From Nitrospira sp. (lineage in GTDB: Bacteria > Nitrospirota > Nitrospiria > Nitrospirales > Nitrospiraceae): DNA of 64,000 bases. The stretch lies in assembly GCA_030123565.1 (NCBI GenBank), contig CP126122.1, positions 1,251,001 to 1,315,000 of the forward strand, written 5' to 3'. The position numbers and the translations under genes were made by a program. A model generated the notes under the pieces. It saw only the letters and a list, made by a program, of their open reading frames with translations, was not told the DNA's origin and did no database searches. Shown here piece after piece: positions 8,084 through 21,231 of this stretch. Position 1 is the stretch's first letter; each line of letters starts with the position of its first letter.

Positions 8084-8737
8084 ATGGAACCATCGTGCCG
8101 CGTCAACCGTCGAGGGATCGCGTGGATTTTTGCGGGGCTTTGTCTGGTTTGGCAAGGGGGGAGTTCTCTGGAGGCCGGCAGTCTCTATGTCTATACCGAT
8201 GCGCAGGGACAACCGGTGCTCGCCGATAACCTGCAACAGGTGCCGCCGGAGTATCGCGGGCGCGTACGGACGGTGGGCGGACAGGAAGCCGCGGTGCCCG
8301 ATGCGGCAGTACCAGGCACGGAAACCACTGTCCGCAAGGCGCCTGCTTCTTCGGGGGTGACGGAGGCCATTCTCGGCGCCCTCGCCCAGAGGGTCTCGAA
8401 GCATCCGATCGAGGGGCTCACGCCCTATCAGACCGCAGTGGTCATCGCAGCAGGCGCCTGTTGGGTCGTGCTGTTGGGCCTGCTGTTTCTCAGCGCCAAT
8501 CCTGCGGTGCGGCTCCTCTCCAAATTTCTCATGCTGTTGGTCGGCGTGAGCGCCGTCTACCAGTTGTCCGTCGGCAACGTCATGCCGACCGGCGTCGTCG
8601 GCTCCCCCCAGCAGGCGTCGGAGCAGGCGATGGACAACGTCATGGGGCGGATGAAATCCAAGACCGAGCAAAGCTATCGCCTGCAGGACGAACGCACGAC
8701 TCGCCAGTTGCATCAGGTCGAACAGGCAGCCCCGTAA
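8084..8737 (+). CDS. membrane protein with DUF4124-like N-terminal domain
   Basis: 217 residues from the ATG at 8084, preceded by GGAGG at 8071-8075. A signal or anchor helix (residues 10-30, IAWIFAGLCLVWQGG) is followed by SLYVYTDAQGQPVLADNLQQVP, the pattern of DUF4124 domains found in envelope proteins. Two adjacent hydrophobic segments (VVIAAGACWVVLLGLLFL and LLSKFLMLLVGVSAVYQL) follow, then a charged Gln/Arg-rich tail. Function unknown. Convergent with the next gene. Confidence 0.65.
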   Translation: MEPSCRVNRRGIAWIFAGLCLVWQGGSSLEAGSLYVYTDAQGQPVLADNLQQVPPEYRGRVRTVGGQEAAVPDAAVPGTETTVRKAPASSGVTEAILGALAQRVSKHPIEGLTPYQTAVVIAAGACWVVLLGLLFLSANPAVRLLSKFLMLLVGVSAVYQLSVGNVMPTGVVGSPQQASEQAMDNVMGRMKSKTEQSYRLQDERTTRQLHQVEQAAP

Positions 8738-8758
8738 GGGCTGCCGATCCGTCGGCTG

Positions 8759-9538
8759 TCAATCCGCATATTTCGGAACGGGGATTTTTTTGACCTTCGG
8801 CGCGGGCGGCGGCTGTTGCGCGAAGGCGCTGGAGTAGGGGTTGAGGACCGGTTCATGCGTGTTGCGTTGCCGCATCTTGACCAGGGACAGGCTCTGGGTG
8901 CCGATTTCCATGCGGTCGATGGGGGCCTTCGATGTCAACGGGTCCGGCAGACCCTGCAAGGCGAACATCTGAAAGGTCAGGGACCAATCGAGCGAATCCT
9001 TGCCCTTTTCCTTCACGATAAAACGCGCCTCGGGTGAGGGGTTGCCGCTGAAAAACAACAGCATGATATTGGATCGGAAGACCGGGGCCGCCGCATCATC
9101 GGACGGTTTGAATTCCGGTACGAGCTCGGGAATCCTGTTCAGCGGCACCGGAGGGGAGAATTCAATGTCCACCAGGCGAACAAAGAGGGGCCGTTGCTCG
9201 TTGTGGTCGTTCGGGTCGAAGGTATAGCTGAATGAGTAGCGCACGTCGACGCCGTCCCGTTTGAAGGTGTAAACGTCCTCGCCGTTCTCGGGCGCTACGA
9301 CCTTTTTGAAGTACTGATCCCAATCTCCGATCGGGTAGTAGGTGAAGGCGCGCAGGGCGGATTTGCGATCCCGCACCGCCTGCGGCAGACCGAGTTTTTC
9401 ATGTAGCTCGGTCTGTTTGAGCCCGAGGTAGCCGTCTTCAAAATAGGGACCGGCCCATACGACATCGCATCCGAGCGGGACCATGCTCAGGCAAATGAGA
9501 AGCAGGATGGATCGGCGAGTCACTGTCCGATGCGCCAT
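8759..9538 (-). CDS. exported hypothetical protein
   Basis: 259 residues. A signal peptide occupies about 1-29 (SILLLICLSMVPLGCDVVWAG). The Cys in PLGC might be read as a lipobox, but the residue at -3 is Pro rather than Leu, so cleavage after VWA is likelier. The mature part starts GPYFEDGYLGLKQTELHEKLGLPQAVRD, again with a BamE-like helix-turn pattern, and ends Pro-rich (QQPPPAPKVKKIPVPKYAD). It and the 7460-7948 product may belong to related envelope families (inference). No enzyme motif seen. Confidence 0.6.
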   Translation of the reverse strand: MAHRTVTRRSILLLICLSMVPLGCDVVWAGPYFEDGYLGLKQTELHEKLGLPQAVRDRKSALRAFTYYPIGDWDQYFKKVVAPENGEDVYTFKRDGVDVRYSFSYTFDPNDHNEQRPLFVRLVDIEFSPPVPLNRIPELVPEFKPSDDAAAPVFRSNIMLLFFSGNPSPEARFIVKEKGKDSLDWSLTFQMFALQGLPDPLTSKAPIDRMEIGTQSLSLVKMRQRNTHEPVLNPYSSAFAQQPPPAPKVKKIPVPKYAD

Positions 9539-9727
9539 GGGGCAGACTCAGGATCGAGTCAGACGATGATCGGCATCGTATCGGCCAGGGTGGTCAATGT
9601 CAAGGCAAGGAACCGGCAATGGCTTGCCGAAAAAAGTCCGTTCCCGATATGATGGCCGTTCCATTACGCGTCGCCGCTCAGGCAGTCTTCCTACCTGATA
9701 TGGGGTGACAGAAAGTCATAGGTCGTC

Positions 9728-13411
<3,684 letters not shown>

Positions 13412-13459
13412 CCATCAGGAGGGAGGTTCCGGATAGGTTACGGGCACCTTCTGGTACGG

Positions 13460-13957
13460 CTAGTTCTTGACGGCTTCGAGGGTCGAGGGGACGGCAGGGG
13501 AGGCAGAGAGGCCGGACACCACGGTCGTGAGGGAAGACCTGATCCAACGGTACCGTTCATCCGCCCAGGTATTGAACGTCTCCGAGTTTTCAAACACCAG
13601 TTCCCAGGCCTTGGCCGCATCCAGCAACAAGAGCTGGTGCGGACGGTTCTGTCCGGGAAAATACACCACGAGCACGGCGGACTTGCCGGTGAGGCTCACA
13701 TCGGTAAAGACGTGGATCATGGCAGCCGTGGGAAGCGGGACATCTCGTGTGGCAGCCTCGACGAGCGGCTGGTACAGGCGGTGCAGCAGGTTGGTGGTGT
13801 CTTCGTAAGGGCTGGCGGTCTTCAACAGCCGGGGATTGGGTTTGTCGCCGAATAGATTGTCGGTCAGGTAGGTTGCGGCTTCCCACGTCGGCATCATGCC
13901 GGACGAGGCCAGGCTCTCGCAGAGATAGGCGATCCAATTGCGAGTCCCGTTTGCCAT
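13460..13957 (-). CDS. hypothetical protein, operon partner of the HD-GYP regulator
   Basis: 165 residues, soluble, starting MANGTRNWIAYLCESLASSG. No recognised domain. The central region (AMIHVFTDVSLTGKSAVLVVYFPG) looks like a beta-rich core. It starts two bases after the stop of the HD-GYP response regulator and must be co-transcribed with it, so it may take part in the same signalling output (inference). Confidence 0.65.
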   Translation of the reverse strand: MANGTRNWIAYLCESLASSGMMPTWEAATYLTDNLFGDKPNPRLLKTASPYEDTTNLLHRLYQPLVEAATRDVPLPTAAMIHVFTDVSLTGKSAVLVVYFPGQNRPHQLLLLDAAKAWELVFENSETFNTWADERYRWIRSSLTTVVSGLSASPAVPSTLEAVKN

Positions 13958-13959
13958 GG

Positions 13960-15138
13960 TCAGTTGTCCTGGCCCGGCGCGGCGGGCTTGTGCCGAGAGG
14001 CGGAGAGCCAGGTGGGATCGGCAAATTGGTCGTAGATGCGTTTGATGTCTTCCATCGAGGCGAAGAAGATATCGAGCAGATCGGGATCAAAGTGCTTCCC
14101 TCGCTCCTTCAGCATGATCTCCTTGGCATGGTCGAAGTCGTACGCCGGTTTGTAGACCCGCTGAGTCGTGAGGGCGTCGAAGTTGTCTGCGATAGCGGTA
14201 ATCCTGCCCTCCAAGGGAATGTCTTCTCCCTTGATCCCGCGTGGATAGCCGGTGCCGTCGTATCGTTCATGGTGGGTCCAGGCGATGAGCGCGGCGACTT
14301 TCAACAGTTCCGAATCGGAACCGGCTAAAATCCTGTATCCGATTTCGGTATGTTGGGTGATCACCTTGAACTCTTCCGGGGTGAACTTGCCAGGTTTGAG
14401 CAACACATGGTCCGGGGTGCCGATCTTGCCGATGTCGTGCATGGGGCTGGCCGTGCGGATGAGATCACATCGGTCGGGGGACAGTCCATAGCGGCGTGCC
14501 AATAGTTCACAGTAGTGGCTCATCCGTTGGATGTGCTGCGCCGTCGAACTGTCGCGAAACTCCGCCGCGATGGCGAGCCGCTGAATCGTTTCTTCGCGTG
14601 AGAGGCGCAGTTCCTTTTCGCTGCGCTCGAGCCATTCGAGGGCCTGCTGCAGGGCGATCGTCCGCGTCCGGACGACTTCTTCAAGATTCTCCCGGTGCAT
14701 GGCATTTTCGATTTCCAGCTTGCGGCGTCGCAACGCGTTGGCCACGTTGATCAACACCTCGTTGGCTTCGAACGGCTTGATCACGTATCCGAAGGCCCCC
14801 ATGTCCAGTGCCGCGTTCGCGAGAACGGGGCTGTCGAGGCCCGTGATCATGATGACGGCGGTGGTGGCATATTGAGTCAGAATGTGGCGCACGAGGTCCA
14901 TGCCGGACTCGCCCGGCATATTCACATCGCAGAGCACCAGGGCGTAGGACGTTTTCTCCAACTGCTGGCGGGCTTCACGGGACTCTCCGGCCAGGGTTAC
15001 GTGGTACCCATGGGGTTCGAGGAGATACCCCAGCAGCCGACGGATGGGTTCTTCATCATCGACGATGAGGATGTTGCGGTTTTCGAGGAGCGACGGTTGG
15101 GTGATCTGTTTCTGTTCTGGAACGGAGGGAATGCTCAT
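13960..15138 (-). CDS. response regulator with HD-GYP phosphodiesterase domain
   Basis: 392 residues. The receiver domain (about 20-140) has VDDEE, phospho-acceptor Asp71 in LVLCDVNMPGESG, and IKPF. A coiled linker (about 145-190) leads to an HD-GYP domain with His234-Asp235 (MHDIGKIG), a downstream H-x2-IG motif (QHTEIGYRIL) and HHERYDGTGYP. All metal ligands and the GYP loop are intact, so cyclic di-GMP hydrolysis (RpfG type) is expected. The kinase that drives it is not adjacent. Confidence 0.92.
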   Translation of the reverse strand: MSIPSVPEQKQITQPSLLENRNILIVDDEEPIRRLLGYLLEPHGYHVTLAGESREARQQLEKTSYALVLCDVNMPGESGMDLVRHILTQYATTAVIMITGLDSPVLANAALDMGAFGYVIKPFEANEVLINVANALRRRKLEIENAMHRENLEEVVRTRTIALQQALEWLERSEKELRLSREETIQRLAIAAEFRDSSTAQHIQRMSHYCELLARRYGLSPDRCDLIRTASPMHDIGKIGTPDHVLLKPGKFTPEEFKVITQHTEIGYRILAGSDSELLKVAALIAWTHHERYDGTGYPRGIKGEDIPLEGRITAIADNFDALTTQRVYKPAYDFDHAKEIMLKERGKHFDPDLLDIFFASMEDIKRIYDQFADPTWLSASRHKPAAPGQDN

Positions 15139-15544
15139 ACAGCTGGCTCTCGCCTGGTTAAGTCGGCCATGGGGTGATTCAGGGGCAACATCATTATCGG
15201 TCGACTGACTGTGAGTCTGAAGCGCATGAAGAACTCGTAGAGGAGGTGCACCTTTTGTGCCATCATGTCGGTGCGCAGACTGCCTCTACGGTCTTGGCGT
15301 GCCTTGGTCGCATGGATGCTGATGATGGCCTTGATCATGCGGCAGGATTCTGTGGGCAATGGTTGTCGCTGGTTGAAGGAGACATTCGACGAGGTCGTCA
15401 ACTCTGACGCCGGTCCGTCGGCCTTTGCACAGGATGAGGCCTCTCCGAAGGACCATCGCGCCTGTTGAGATCGGATTATACATGGCTCGGCGGTGAATGC
15501 CAGTTGAAACGCACTTGGGAACCGGTCGGCGGGAGCCGAGTGAT
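15139..15544. other. intergenic stretch with one doubtful small ORF
   Basis: About 400 bases separate the divergent HD-GYP and rph genes. On the plus strand, 15265-15468 could encode a 67-residue protein with a basic N-terminus and one hydrophobic segment (RALVAWMLMMALIM). The nearest AGGAGG (15241-15246) is 18 bases away, too far to be convincing. The minus-strand frames have no better support. Nothing else recognised. Confidence 0.3.
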
Positions 15545-15573
15545 TTGCTCTTTGAAGACCTGTTCACTATAAT
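15545..15573 (+). promoter_or_regulatory. predicted promoter for rph
   Basis: TTGCTC (15545-15550), a 17-base spacer and a perfect TATAAT (15568-15573) lie 50 bases before the rph start. Sequence match only. Confidence 0.5.
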
Positions 15574-15622
15574 TCGCTGCCTTGGATTCTGGTTGCAGGT
15601 TTGCAGGAAGGGGTGCTGGTCA

Positions 15623-16366
15623 ATGGGGAACGGCGCAGGGTTCAGTCGGATCGATGGACGGAGGCGGGATCAGATCCGACCGGTCAAGGTGACGCAAAAT
15701 TTCATCAAACATGCCGAAGGATCGGTCTTGATCGAAATGGGGGAGACCAAGGTCATTTGCACCGCGTCGGTGGAGGAAAAAGTCCCGCCGTTCCTGAGGG
15801 ATAAGGGACGGGGATGGGTGACGGCGGAATATGCCATGCTCCCACGAGCCACCCATGATCGTTCCCCACGGGAATCGGTCAAGGGCAAGCAGGGTGGGCG
15901 CACGCTGGAGATTCAACGTCTGGTCGGACGGGCCCTGCGCGCGGTGATCGATACGACTCGCCTGGGCGAACGGACCATCTGGATCGATTGCGACGTCATT
16001 CAAGCCGACGGGGGGACCCGCACGGCCTCGATTACCGGCGCCTTTATCGCCTTGGCGGATGCGTTGGCCGTCCTGAAACAAAAGGAACTCGTAAAGAAAA
16101 ATCCCCTGACGGACTACCTCGCGGCGATCAGCGTCGGGAAGGTCGGCGGCGAAGTGCTGGTAGACTTGGCCTACGAGGAAGATTCCCAGGCGGAAGTGGA
16201 CTTGAACTTGGTGATGACGGGCGCGGGACGGTACGTTGAGGTGCAGGGGACTGCCGAGCGGACCCCGTTCGACAAAAAGGACATGGACCAGTTTCTCGAC
16301 CTTGGATGGGGGGCGATCCGCGACCTGGTGGAGATGCAGAAGTCGCTGATCGGTGCGATCGGCTGA
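15623..16366 (+). CDS. rph: ribonuclease PH
   Basis: 247 residues from the ATG at 15623, close to the usual length for RNase PH, a phosphorolytic 3' exoribonuclease that trims tRNA precursors. Family segments are present: R-x-D-x-R near the N-terminus ([11 protein letters not shown]), the run [54 protein letters not shown] and [17 protein letters not shown], which carries substrate and phosphate contacts. It is followed two bases later by rdgB and then tRNA-Pro, so one transcript holds a tRNA and an enzyme that matures tRNA 3' ends. Confidence 0.96.
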   Translation: MGNGAGFSRIDGRRRDQIRPVKVTQNFIKHAEGSVLIEMGETKVICTASVEEKVPPFLRDKGRGWVTAEYAMLPRATHDRSPRESVKGKQGGRTLEIQRLVGRALRAVIDTTRLGERTIWIDCDVIQADGGTRTASITGAFIALADALAVLKQKELVKKNPLTDYLAAISVGKVGGEVLVDLAYEEDSQAEVDLNLVMTGAGRYVEVQGTAERTPFDKKDMDQFLDLGWGAIRDLVEMQKSLIGAIG

Positions 16367-16368
16367 CC

Positions 16369-16973
16369 ATGCAGCTTGTACTGGCGACCAGGAATCGACA
16401 TAAGAAGCAGGAGGTGGTCGCCCTGCTGCAGGATTTGAACATCGCCATTTTATCCCTGGATGACTTTCCCGATGCGCCGGAGGTGGTCGAAGACGGCGAG
16501 ACCTGTGAAGCGAATGCCATGAAAAAGGCCGTGGAAACTGCGCGCTATACGGGACTGCCAGCAGTGGCGGACGACACAGGGCTGGAAGTCGATGCGCTTG
16601 GTGGACGGCCCGGGGCCTTCGCGGCTCGTTACGCAGGCGAACATGCCAGTTACGAGGACAATTGCCGGAAATTGCTGCACGAGCTTCGTGCTGTCCCTTC
16701 AGAGAAACGAGGGGCCCGGTTTGTGACGGTGGCGGCCATTGCCTTGCCGACCGGGAAGACCCGGTCGGTGAAGGGGGTGTTGGAAGGATCGATTGCCGAA
16801 GAGGCCGTGGGTTCCCATGGATTCGGGTATGACCCGGTCTTCTTCGTGCCGGAGTACCGTCAGACCCTGGCTCAACTGTCACCGGAGGTGAAAAACCGGA
16901 TCAGCCACCGCGCCCGCGCCTTTTCACAGGCTAGGGACCTTCTGCGGCATCTGATGGCGGAACAGAACTCAGT

Positions 16974-16983
<10 letters not shown>
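16369..16983 (+). CDS. rdgB: dITP/XTP pyrophosphatase (RdgB/HAM1)
   Basis: 204 residues starting [16 protein letters not shown]. It removes non-canonical purine nucleoside triphosphates (dITP, XTP) by hydrolysis to the monophosphate. Family marks: the N-terminal ATRNxHK, the metal-binding [16 protein letters not shown], the run [15 protein letters not shown] and the late ISHRARA. The rph-rdgB order is common in bacteria. The stop codon TAG (16981-16983) is part of the downstream tRNA-Pro gene, so the last three residues and the stop share bases with the tRNA acceptor stem. Confidence 0.96.
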
Positions 16984-18830
<1,847 letters not shown>

Positions 18831-18856
<26 letters not shown>

Positions 18857-19496
18857 GGTGGCTCTCCTTTCGCTCCCCGGTCTTCTGGGCCTCGCGCCAC
18901 TTTCTCGCCGCGACTCGGTTCTGGCAGCGCGGGTGGCAGTATACCTGGTCCCGTCTGATCGCTAAATAGATCTTGGCGCATTCCGGGCAGCGCCGAATGT
19001 AGTCCCCCGACTGGGCCAAGAGGTGTACAAAGCGGTACTCAAACTCTTTCGCCTTGCGTTTCGCGCTCACGAAGATTGTCCCGGTCTCCTCGGAGAAGCT
19101 GCCCGGTGATACTACGACCAGTGTCATCTGAGGAAAGGTGAAGGCGGTGTATCCCTCGTGCCAATAGCGCTCTAACTGTTCCAGGACTGCGGCCTGAATG
19201 TCCTGGGCTTCTTTGCGACTGGGAATGGTCTGGTAATTTTTGGCATTGGGCACTCCTTCTACGCTCCAGCCACTTTCCGGGGCCACCATCCCGCCGTAGC
19301 GTTCCCCCGTCTCATCCACAAAGGCCGCGACTTCAAACGCCACCAGCGTCCACTCTGTCGGTGTCAGGGTCTCTAGCTCCGTTTGCAGGAACTTAAGCAC
19401 CCATCCGACGGCGCCATCCGTCATCGTGCGGATGCGCTCGATGGCTTTTTGGTACTCCTGTTGGAATTCCTGCTCGGCTTTCGCCAGTGCGCTCAT
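18831..19496 (-). CDS. CGNR-like zinc-finger protein of the island
   Basis: 221 residues from the ATG at 19496, which has AAGGAG eight bases upstream; the open frame reaches 19586 but lacks support there. Helical N-terminus (KAEQEFQQEYQKAIERIR), a mixed middle region, and a C-terminal finger: CPECAKIYLAIRRDQVYCHPRCQNRVAARKWR at about residues 165-197. That spacing (C-x2-C, RRDQ, C-x3-C, then a basic tail) is the CGNR/ABATE type of zinc finger found in putative transcription regulators. Paired with the integrase by overlap, it may control integration or excision (inference). Confidence 0.65.
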
Positions 19497-19602
19497 GCCT
19501 TTCGCTCCTTTCTCATGCTGAACCCTCTCCGTATTCCTGATCCCAACACTACTGAAAAAAGTGTCGGGCTGAAGGGTCGTCTTCATCTGAATTTGTTTGG
19601 CA

Positions 19603-19633
19603 AGTGTACCTCCTCACTGCTAATGCCTGTCAA
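19603..19633 (-). promoter_or_regulatory. possible leftward promoter for the zinc-finger/int operon
   Basis: Read on the minus strand, a perfect TTGACA (19628-19633) is followed after 19 bases by TACACT (19603-19608). The spacer is long, so this is tentative. It points toward the gene starting at 19496. Confidence 0.3.
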
Positions 19634-19698
19634 GAGTCATCACGCCTAAAAAATATGAGACGTGATCTCTTCGCAACCATTCTTCCAAGGAGGTGTCC

Positions 19699-19905
19699 AT
19701 GGTCAGTACAAAATTGATCACCATTCGAGAAGCGGCCAACCGGTTAGGGCTCAAGGAGAGCACGATCAGGAAATACATCCTGAAACGGCAGATCGCCTAT
19801 GTGAAGCCGTCCGTACGCGCCGTCCGGATTCCCATCGAGGAACTGGAACGGATTCTGGCTGCCGGGCTGAGGCCTGCCATCCCTCAAGCGGAGGCTGCCC
19901 GATGA
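19699..19905 (+). CDS. excisionase-like HTH protein
   Basis: 68 residues from the ATG at 19699; GGAGG (19688-19692) is six bases upstream. The sequence LITIREAANRLGLKESTIRKYILKRQIAYVKPSVRAVRIPIEELERIL is the MerR/excisionase winged helix: HTH, then a wing with conserved Arg and the closing I-P-x-E-E-L-E-R. Such proteins act as recombination directionality factors or repressors. Its stop overlaps the ATG of the next gene (ATGA), so the two are coupled. Divergent from the int operon. Confidence 0.85.
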   Translation: MVSTKLITIREAANRLGLKESTIRKYILKRQIAYVKPSVRAVRIPIEELERILAAGLRPAIPQAEAAR

Positions 19906-20615
19906 GCCGCTGGAAGGAGTTCCGGCGGGAGCCAGTCGCCGGCGAATGGACGCGAAAGCAGAAACGAGGCTATCACCGTGTAAGGTCGTTGCTGTGGTTC
20001 TGGGAATGCCATCAATTCCAGGTGCTCTGGATCACGCTGTCCACGGCCGAAGGCGGGGATGCGGAGAAGCTGACCTACCATCACAAGCAACTGCGCCAAC
20101 GGATCGAACGGCAACTCGGCTTTCAGGGTTTGGAGTATTACCAGGTCCGGACAGAAGAAGGGCATGGCGTCCTCCATATCTTCTGGGCCTGGCGGGTGCC
20201 GGACGGGGAACGCGCGCGCCGGTTCTGGATCTCGCAGGAATGGCTCTCGTCACAATGGCAGGCCCTCCATGGGGCTCCAGTCGTCTGGATCAAGGCCTAT
20301 CAACCCAGCCACCGTTCGCGGAACCGTCTGAGCCGCTACGTCATCAGCCAATACGTCCAGGATCAATGTGGCTACGTGAACATGTGCTGGTCCTGGAAAC
20401 GGTCGCTTGGCTTTCCCATCAGTCGGCTGTGGGAGGAGATGCGACACCAATGGTCCACCAGGAATGCCTATCGCCGGATCAGAGGCGAGATCGAAATCCC
20501 GAGGATCGTGTTCATCAAGACCTGGGAAGATCTGCTGTCGGGGCATCCGATTTGGTTCAGCGGCACCATTTTGCAATTGGTGTTGGGGAAAGGGCTTGTC
20601 TACCAGGAGGTCTAG
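19902..20615 (+). CDS. possible rolling-circle replication (HUH-type) protein
   Basis: 237 residues, rich in Trp, Arg and Gln, starting MSRWKEFRREPVAGEWTRKQ. Three segments in the right order recall Rep proteins of small replicons: VLWITLST (motif I-like strand), EEGHGVLHIFWAWR (motif II-like, with His-x3-His instead of His-x-His) and RNRLSRYVISQYV (motif III-like, Tyr present, no following Lys). The match is imperfect, so function is tentative. Placement between an excisionase gene and an intergenic block with strong hairpins fits a replicative role in the excised element. Confidence 0.4.
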   Translation: MSRWKEFRREPVAGEWTRKQKRGYHRVRSLLWFWECHQFQVLWITLSTAEGGDAEKLTYHHKQLRQRIERQLGFQGLEYYQVRTEEGHGVLHIFWAWRVPDGERARRFWISQEWLSSQWQALHGAPVVWIKAYQPSHRSRNRLSRYVISQYVQDQCGYVNMCWSWKRSLGFPISRLWEEMRHQWSTRNAYRRIRGEIEIPRIVFIKTWEDLLSGHPIWFSGTILQLVLGKGLVYQEV

Positions 20616-20616
20616 C

Positions 20617-20859
20617 ATGATCTGGCATCGATGCGATTTGAAGCTGCCAAGTCTATTTGGGCCGACCTGTTGCGGACGGGAAGCGAACACCTATGATCGG
20701 GCACGGAAAGCCTGGCTCTGCCCTGAACATACGAAGGAACGGCTGTGTGAGTTCTGCCAATTCGAACGAGCCTGGGTGCGGTTTTGTTATAGGGAGCACG
20801 ATGTCACATGCGAAATCTGGCTCTGTGTGGGGTGTGCGGGGCTTGCCGGGCGACGGTGA
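20617..20859 (+). CDS. small cysteine-rich (zinc-ribbon-like) protein
   Basis: 80 residues from the ATG at 20617, with GGAGG at 20606-20610. Ten cysteines, arranged TCCG, CPEH, CEFC, CY, CEIWLCVGC, suggest two zinc ribbons. It starts right after the stop of the Rep-like gene and is probably made with it. Family not recognised; small ribbon proteins are common partners of replication or regulatory genes on mobile elements. Confidence 0.6.
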   Translation: MIWHRCDLKLPSLFGPTCCGREANTYDRARKAWLCPEHTKERLCEFCQFERAWVRFCYREHDVTCEIWLCVGCAGLAGRR

Positions 20860-21231
20860 GGCCATCAAATCAATCTGTCCCTGTCACCCGTCAGCTATCC
20901 ATCACGGGTGAGAGGGAACGATGCTCCATCCTTGTGGAAGGCGGCGATGCGTCAGCTTGGCCGTCGTTCTGGGTGATTGTTGGTTACACACATAGAGAAG
21001 AGAAGAAGAATACTGAAACCATGGGGAGAGTAGGAACGCAAAGAGTCCGCCCAACGAGGCCGCCCGGCCGTTCCGGACCAATGGACCGGACGGCCGGGGG
21101 GATCGGGGGCGCAGCCCCCGCTTCACTTGATCTATATGGTCAAAGTAGGACGACAGGCTGTAAACTGCTCATCTCGTCGAAATTGAGTAGTTGCTTGAGG
21201 GCATAGGAGATTTGACCTGCAACTTCCTACT
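20860..21231. other. 372-base non-coding block with hairpins, possible origin
   Basis: No gene seen. It holds an inverted repeat CACCCGT/ACGGGTG around 20885-20910, a long imperfect hairpin at 21063-21098 and a perfect GC hairpin at 21104-21120. A purine-rich run (AGAGAAGAGAAGAAGAA) lies at about 20994-21010. The block sits between the Rep-like operon and the large AT-rich gene, and could hold a replication origin, a terminator and the promoter of the large gene. Confidence 0.4.
21063..21120 (+). terminator. tandem strong hairpins
   Basis: First hairpin: 21063-21079 pairs with 21083-21098 across an AAT loop, with one bulged T and one mismatch. Second hairpin: CGGGGGC (21104-21110) pairs perfectly with GCCCCCG (21114-21120) across GCA. 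No T-run follows, so these may be a factor-dependent terminator or an origin structure rather than a classical terminator. Confidence 0.4.

Noticed and set aside
8759-9538. Lipobox reading of the signal peptide (VPLGC)
   Set aside because: Pro at -3 does not fit a lipobox; ordinary signal peptidase cleavage after VWA is more likely.
9539-9727. Cobalamin or SAM riboswitch upstream of metH
   Set aside because: No conserved B12-box or SAM-box features could be found by eye; a covariance search would be needed to settle it.
15265-15468. 67-residue membrane-like ORF before rph
   Set aside because: The Shine-Dalgarno-like AGGAGG is 18 bases away and no similarity was recognised; listed only within the intergenic entry.
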